Shown piece by piece: positions 13,646 to 17,296 of a stretch of DNA of 17,296 nucleotides; position 1 is the first letter of the stretch; each line of letters opens with the position of its first letter. Under the pieces are notes generated by a model that worked only from the letters and a program-made list of their open reading frames with translations, did no database searches and was not told where the DNA came from. The position numbers and the translations under genes were made by a program. The stretch comes from CAZWDL01 sp964632995 (GTDB lineage: Bacteria > Bacteroidota > Bacteroidia > Chitinophagales > Saprospiraceae), in the NCBI GenBank assembly GCA_964632995.1, contig CAZWDL010000139.1, positions 1-17,296 on the forward strand, written 5' to 3'.

Positions 13646-14343
13646 TTACACTTCCTCCGCTTTCTCCAATTCTTCCAGTTCAAAAACGATAACAGACAGC
13701 GGCGGCATTTTCACTTCGATGTGGAAGGGCCGGCCGTTCCATTCGCCGGTCTTGGTTTCCACAGTTCCGTTTTTATGATGGCCGGCGCCGCCGAAATCTT
13801 TGTCATCGCTGTTGAGCACTTCGGTGTATTTGCCCTGGAAGGGTACCCCGATGTTATAGGTTTCGCGGACGACAGGCGTAAAATTGCAGGCAACCACGAG
13901 TAATGATTCCTCCTCATCCCCACGGCGTAAAAAAGTCAGCAGGCTGTTCTGCCAGTCGCCGTGATCGATCCATTCGAAGCCGTTGGGATCGAACTGCTTT
14001 TCGTAGAGGGCCGGGCTGTTGCGGTAAAACTGATTGAGATGGGCGATCCACTGGCGCACCCCCTGGTGATAATCGAAGTCGAGCAGCCACCAGTCCAGTC
14101 CTTTTTCGATACTCCACTCGCTGGTCTGGCCAAATTCACCACCCATAAACAGCAGTTGCGCACCAGGGTGGGCAAACATGTATCCAAAGAGCAGGCGCAG
14201 GTTGGCGAAGCGTTGCCATTCGTCGCCCGGCATGCGGTCGATCAGAGCGCCTTTACCATGGACGACTTCATCGTGGCTAAGCGGCAGCATAAAGTTCTCG
14301 GAAAAGGCGTAGATCAGGCTGAAGGTGATTTCCCCGTGGTGAG
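13646..14343 (-). pseudogene. glgB: 1,4-alpha-glucan branching enzyme, C-terminal third, cut by the sequence join
   Basis: The protein from HHGEITFSLIYAFSENF onward is a clear GlgB C-terminus: LPLSHDEVVHGKGALIDRMP, FANLRLLFGYMFAHPGAQLL, FMGGEFGQTSEW and a terminal beta domain to the stop at 13646. GlgB is normally about 630-730 residues; only about 230 remain. The third catalytic acid (Asp of SHDEV) is present, but the nucleophile Asp and the acid/base Glu, which lie upstream in the family, are missing, so this fragment cannot be an active enzyme. Similarity stops near 14343, where the next residues (MCFTLS) no longer fit the family and base composition changes. The intact gene probably exists in the source organism, and the truncation is most likely an artefact of the join. 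Right boundary is approximate. Confidence 0.88.
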
Positions 14344-14360
14344 AGAGCGTGAAGCACATG

Positions 14361-14381
14361 CTATGCTGCGCCGCAGCATAG
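14361..14381. repeat. 21-bp perfect palindrome at the join
   Basis: The arms CTATGCTGCG and CGCAGCATAG surround a single C; as a hairpin this is a 9-bp stem with a GCC loop. It lies within about 40 bp of where GlgB similarity ends and 38 bp before the dehydrogenase start. It may be a regulatory palindrome of the alphaproteobacterial gene or a sequence that helped create the chimeric join. Confidence 0.6.
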
Positions 14382-14406
14382 TGCTACCCTCCGCTGCCGA
14401 GGGAAC

Positions 14407-14414
14407 GAGGAGAG
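14407..14414 (+). promoter_or_regulatory. Shine-Dalgarno site of the 2-hydroxyacid dehydrogenase
   Basis: GAGGAGAG lies 4 nt before the ATG at 14419 (GGAG core 6 nt before). It fixes the start and contrasts with the left part of the window, where start codons mostly lack such sites. Confidence 0.7.
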
Positions 14415-14418
14415 ACTG

Positions 14419-15423
14419 ATGGACGTCGCGGTATTCAGCACGCAGGTCTACGACCAGCAGACTTTCGAGACCGCCAATGCGCGCTTCGGCCACCGGCTGA
14501 CCTTTTTCGAGTCGCGGCTCAGCCACGAGACGCGCGAGCTCGCGCATGGCTACCCGGCGATCTGCGCCTTCGTGAACGACGTGCTCGACCGCGAGGTGCT
14601 GACGGCGCTGAGCGAGGGCGGCGCGCGGATGATCGCGCTGCGCTGCGCCGGCTTCAACAATCTCGACCTCGAGGCCGCCCGCGAACTGGGCGTCACGGTC
14701 TCGCGCGTGCCGGCCTATTCGCCCTTTGCCGTCGCCGAGCACACAGTCGGCCTGATGCTCGCCCTCAACCGCAAGATCCATCGCGCCTACAACCGGGTGC
14801 GCGAGAGCAATTTCGCGCTCAACGGGCTGATGGGCTTCGACCTGCGCGGGCGCACCGCCGGCATCGTCGGCACGGGGCGCATCGGGCGCCAAGTCGCTCA
14901 GGCGCTCAAGGGCTTCGACATGAAGCTGCTTGGCTACGACGTGTACGAAAACCCCGACTGCGTCGCGTTGGGGATGCGCTATGTCGGACTGGAGGAGCTG
15001 CTCGCGCAGTCGGACATCGTGTCGCTGCACTGTCCGCTGACGCCCGAGACGCACCACATGATCAATCCCCGCAGCGTGGCGCTGATGAAGCCTGGCGTCA
15101 TGCTGATCAACACCGGCCGCGGCGCGCTGGTCGACGCGCAGGCCGCCATCGACGGGCTGAAGTCGGGCCAGATCGGGCATCTCGGGCTCGACGTCTACGA
15201 GCAGGAAGAGAACCTGTTCTTCCACGACCACTCCAACGAAGTGCTGCAGGACGACGCCTTCGGCCGGCTGCTGACTTTCCCTAACGTGCTGGTGACCGGA
15301 CATCAGGCCTTCTTCACCCGAGAAGCGCTCGACGAGATCGCCGACGTGACGCTCGACAGCGTGGCGAAGTTCGAGGGCGAGGGGGCGGCGGCGCTGCCCG
15401 AGGCGCGGCGCGTGGTCGTCTGA
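14419..15423 (+). CDS. D-2-hydroxyacid dehydrogenase (D-lactate dehydrogenase LdhA-like)
   Basis: This is a 334-residue NAD-dependent dehydrogenase of the D-isomer-specific family. It has the substrate-domain segment RCAGFNNLDLEAARELGV, the Rossmann glycine motif GTGRIG (151-156) and catalytic Arg234 in NTGRGALVD. An acidic residue lies in DVYEQEE (258-264), and the catalytic His295 is in VTGHQAFFT. Spacing and the DVYEQEENLFFHD segment fit fermentative D-lactate dehydrogenase (LdhA), which interconverts pyruvate and D-lactate in the cytosol. Codons are strongly G/C-ended, unlike genes to the left, marking the alphaproteobacterial part. Its stop directly abuts the stop of the converging membrane-protein gene (15423/15424). 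Confidence 0.92.
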   Translation: MDVAVFSTQVYDQQTFETANARFGHRLTFFESRLSHETRELAHGYPAICAFVNDVLDREVLTALSEGGARMIALRCAGFNNLDLEAARELGVTVSRVPAYSPFAVAEHTVGLMLALNRKIHRAYNRVRESNFALNGLMGFDLRGRTAGIVGTGRIGRQVAQALKGFDMKLLGYDVYENPDCVALGMRYVGLEELLAQSDIVSLHCPLTPETHHMINPRSVALMKPGVMLINTGRGALVDAQAAIDGLKSGQIGHLGLDVYEQEENLFFHDHSNEVLQDDAFGRLLTFPNVLVTGHQAFFTREALDEIADVTLDSVAKFEGEGAAALPEARRVVV

Positions 15424-15825
15424 TCAGTCTGGCCCGACAGCGTTTCGCGGTTTTCCGCGGCGCTTGATCGGGCGGACATAGACGTCCTCGACGCGCCGGC
15501 CCAGCATCATCCAGGCGATGCCGGACACGAGGGCGACGACGCCCAGCGGCACCGCGGCGACCTTGAAGCGGCTCACTTCGCGCTCCGCTTGTTCGAGAAG
15601 CGGCGCCGACATCGCCTTGCGCTGACGATCCATGCTGTTGCGGCGCACGGCGTCGGCATCGGCGTAGAACTCCCATGCGCCCGGTTTGTCGGGCCTGAGC
15701 TCGGAACTCTCGACATGGGTGGCGAGCACAGCAAAGGCCGCGTCCGGGCGGAAGGCGATCCCCGCAGCGAGGAGGCCGAGACTGGCGGCGACGAAACAGC
15801 CGGCCGCAAGGGCGCGATAGATCAT
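15424..15825 (-). CDS. Small two-helix membrane protein, unknown function
   Basis: This is a 133-residue protein (ATG at 15825) with an N-terminal hydrophobic helix (YRALAAGCFVAASLGLLAAG) and a second near residue 90-110 (VAAVPLGVVALVSGIAWMML). Between them is a charged, probably extracytoplasmic loop with FYADADAVRRNSMDRQRKAM. The tail after the second helix is basic (KRRGKPRNA) and likely cytosolic. I do not recognise the family. It converges on the dehydrogenase with no spacer, and DUF167 lies upstream on the same strand. Confidence 0.75.
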   Translation of the reverse strand: MIYRALAAGCFVAASLGLLAAGIAFRPDAAFAVLATHVESSELRPDKPGAWEFYADADAVRRNSMDRQRKAMSAPLLEQAEREVSRFKVAAVPLGVVALVSGIAWMMLGRRVEDVYVRPIKRRGKPRNAVGPD

Positions 15826-15898
15826 GCGTCGGCTCCTTTCGGTCGAAGTCCACCGGAAGTTGGGCCGCCGAGGTTGACGAAACGAGAAGAGCGCGCAC

Positions 15899-16180
15899 TC
15901 AGCGCGCCAGCCGCACCAGTTTGTCGCGCCCGCTTGCTCCGCGCTCGATGCTCAGCGCCGATTTCGGCGCGCCAAGCGCGCGGGAGAGCAGCTTCAGCAC
16001 CGCAGCATTCGCCGCGCCGTCCGCCGGCGGGGCCGTGACGCGCACCCGCAGCAGTGGCGCGCCTTCGGCCGTGCGGTCCAGCGTCACCGATTCGGCGGCG
16101 GCGCCGGGCGTGACCCGCAGGGCGATCAGACCATCGGCCAGCCCGAGCGCCGCGATCTCAGGGTCGATCGAAGGGCGCAA
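15899..16180 (-). CDS. DUF167 / YggU-family protein
   Basis: This is a 93-residue protein with the family motif VTAPPADGAANAAVLKLL and the C-terminal GASGRDKLVRL, typical of the small YggU/DUF167 fold, whose biochemical role is unsettled. No ATG is available; a TTG at 16180 (LRPSIDPEIAALGL) is the best start and makes the gene overlap the DUF1467 gene's end by 23 nt, implying translational coupling. It is the last or near-last gene in the chain epimerase, DUF1467, DUF167. Confidence 0.88.
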   Translation of the reverse strand: MRPSIDPEIAALGLADGLIALRVTPGAAAESVTLDRTAEGAPLLRVRVTAPPADGAANAAVLKLLSRALGAPKSALSIERGASGRDKLVRLAR

Positions 16181-16429
16181 GGCCGCGAATGTCCTCGTTG
16201 TCGATGATCCCGCCCTCGATCACCGCGAAGGCGATGATCCAGCAGACGGCCGCAGCCACGGTCGCCCACAGCATCTTGCGGCCGATCATCGGGTTCTCGG
16301 GGGCCCCCGCCGGCGTGCCCGGCGCCACGTCTCCCGCCTCGTCCTGGCTGCGCACGCCGATCGGCAGGACGATAAACAAAGAAATGAACCACAGCACCGC
16401 ATAGAGAACGATGCCGGAGGTGATCGACA

Positions 16430-16430
<1 letters not shown>
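16158..16430 (-). CDS. DUF1467 family membrane protein
   Basis: This 90-residue protein has two membrane helices (GIVLYAVLWFISLFIVLPIG and MLWATVAAAVCWIIAFAVIE). The signature PIGVRSQDEAGDVAPGTPAG, followed by P-MIGRKMLWAT, is characteristic of the alphaproteobacterial DUF1467 family. Its ATG shares one base with the epimerase stop (TGATG), so the two are coupled. The function is unknown. DUF1467 next to methylmalonyl-CoA epimerase is an arrangement I know from Alphaproteobacteria, which is the main taxonomic clue for this end. Confidence 0.9.
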
Positions 16431-16834
<404 letters not shown>

Positions 16835-16900
16835 GATCCGGCTCCCTGTTGCGACGTCGTTCAAGCGGTAACTTGGCGGGGCGGCGTCGGCAAGCCGTTC

Positions 16901-17296
16901 TCATCCGGCCAGCCCTCGGGCGAGGCGACGATGCCGCTCGAGCGCCATCGGCAGATCGAGCGTCGCGATCCGGCCTTCGGCGACCACGACGCGCCCTTCC
17001 ACCACCAGATCGCGCGCCCGCAGCGGCCCGCAGAGCGTCAGCGCCGCCACCTTGTCCCATGCGCCCGCAGTCTCGAAGCCGCGCATGTCGAACACGGCGG
17101 CATCGGCGCGCTTCCCGTGCGACAGCGCGCCGAGGTCGCCGCGGTCCAGCGCCTTCGCCCCGCCCAGCGTCGCGATTTCGAGCGCTTCGCGCGCCGCCAT
17201 CGCGCCCGCGCCATGGGCGACGCGCTGCAGCAGCATCGCCGCGCGCGCCTCCGCCAGCAGGTTCCCGCTGTCGTTGGAGGCCGAGCCGTCCACCCC
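16901..17296 (-). CDS. Amidohydrolase C-terminus, 8-oxoguanine deaminase-like (runs off the right edge)
   Basis: About 131 C-terminal residues of a COG0402/TRZ-ATZ-type metal-dependent deaminase are present. It opens with GVDGSASNDSGNLLAEAR, the metal-binding Asp region, followed by ALEIATLGGAKALDRGDLGA, GKRADAAVFDM and VVEGRVVVAEGRI, the composite beta domain. The DGSASND pattern and the following LLAEARAAMLLQRV fit 8-oxoguanine deaminase, which converts 8-oxoguanine to urate with ammonia release; other AtzA-like deaminases remain possible. The N-terminal catalytic His residues lie outside the window. It is 66 nt upstream of mce on the same strand. Confidence 0.82.
   Translation of the reverse strand, partial: GVDGSASNDSGNLLAEARAAMLLQRVAHGAGAMAAREALEIATLGGAKALDRGDLGALSHGKRADAAVFDMRGFETAGAWDKVAALTLCGPLRARDLVVEGRVVVAEGRIATLDLPMALERHRRLARGLAG

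Noticed and set aside
14336..14418. Integration site of a genomic island
   Set aside because: No integrase, tRNA end, direct repeat or IS is visible on either side; the break is in the middle of a conserved housekeeping gene.
14314..15303. Minus-strand open frame (329 codons) crossing the join
   Set aside because: Antisense of the 2-hydroxyacid dehydrogenase; rich in His, Arg, Gln and Ala as expected of a shadow frame, and it crosses the chimeric border.

Overview
The window looks like two unrelated pieces of DNA joined near position 14340. Positions 1 to about 14340 read as a Bacteroidota chromosome, probably a high-GC Saprospiria-like lineage (inference). The evidence is TonB-dependent receptors with carboxypeptidase-like N-terminal domains, a type IX secretion C-terminal signal, -7 boxes of the TAnnTTTG kind, and few Shine-Dalgarno sequences. 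From about 14360 to the end the DNA is visibly richer in G+C, has good Shine-Dalgarno sites, and carries genes typical of Alphaproteobacteria (DUF1467 beside methylmalonyl-CoA epimerase). The join falls inside a glycogen branching enzyme gene and has no integrase, IS or tRNA, so an assembly or scaffolding chimera is the first explanation to consider.

Layout of the left part, read on the minus strand from right to left. A small His/Cys-rich membrane or secreted protein (11596-11985) is followed by a ZnuD-like TonB-dependent receptor (8756-11173). Next is a secreted protein made of three or more acidic repeats with a type IX sorting tail (6854-8671), closed by a strong terminator (6788-6824). 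Then comes a tight chain: ABC ATPase, two ABC-2/DUF3526-like permeases, a lipoprotein of unknown function, a CobW/COG0523 GTPase with a CxCC motif, and the start of a second TonB-dependent receptor that runs off the left edge. Most of the joints in this chain are 4-nt overlaps or short gaps. Divergently on the plus strand lies a lipoprotein (12091-12579) whose twelve histidines all fall exactly seven residues apart in three blocks of four.

Together this suggests a metal acquisition and handling locus, most likely for zinc (inference). It would consist of surface metal capture, two outer-membrane receptors, a His-lined periplasmic or surface lipoprotein, an ABC system and a cytoplasmic metallochaperone GTPase. 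Two similar palindromes based on TGCAAC(n3)GTTGCA sit in the promoter regions of the ABC chain and the repeat protein, consistent with shared control by a Fur/Zur-type repressor. A 100-N scaffold gap lies inside the repeats; the repeat period predicts that the true missing sequence is about 202 nt, or that plus multiples of 531.

Right of this locus are a 137-bp MITE-like palindromic element (12609-12745), an aldo/keto reductase and the C-terminal third of GlgB, cut by the join. The alphaproteobacterial part holds a D-2-hydroxyacid dehydrogenase, a small two-helix membrane protein, a DUF167/YggU protein, a DUF1467 membrane protein, methylmalonyl-CoA epimerase and the C-terminus of an 8-oxoguanine deaminase-like amidohydrolase.
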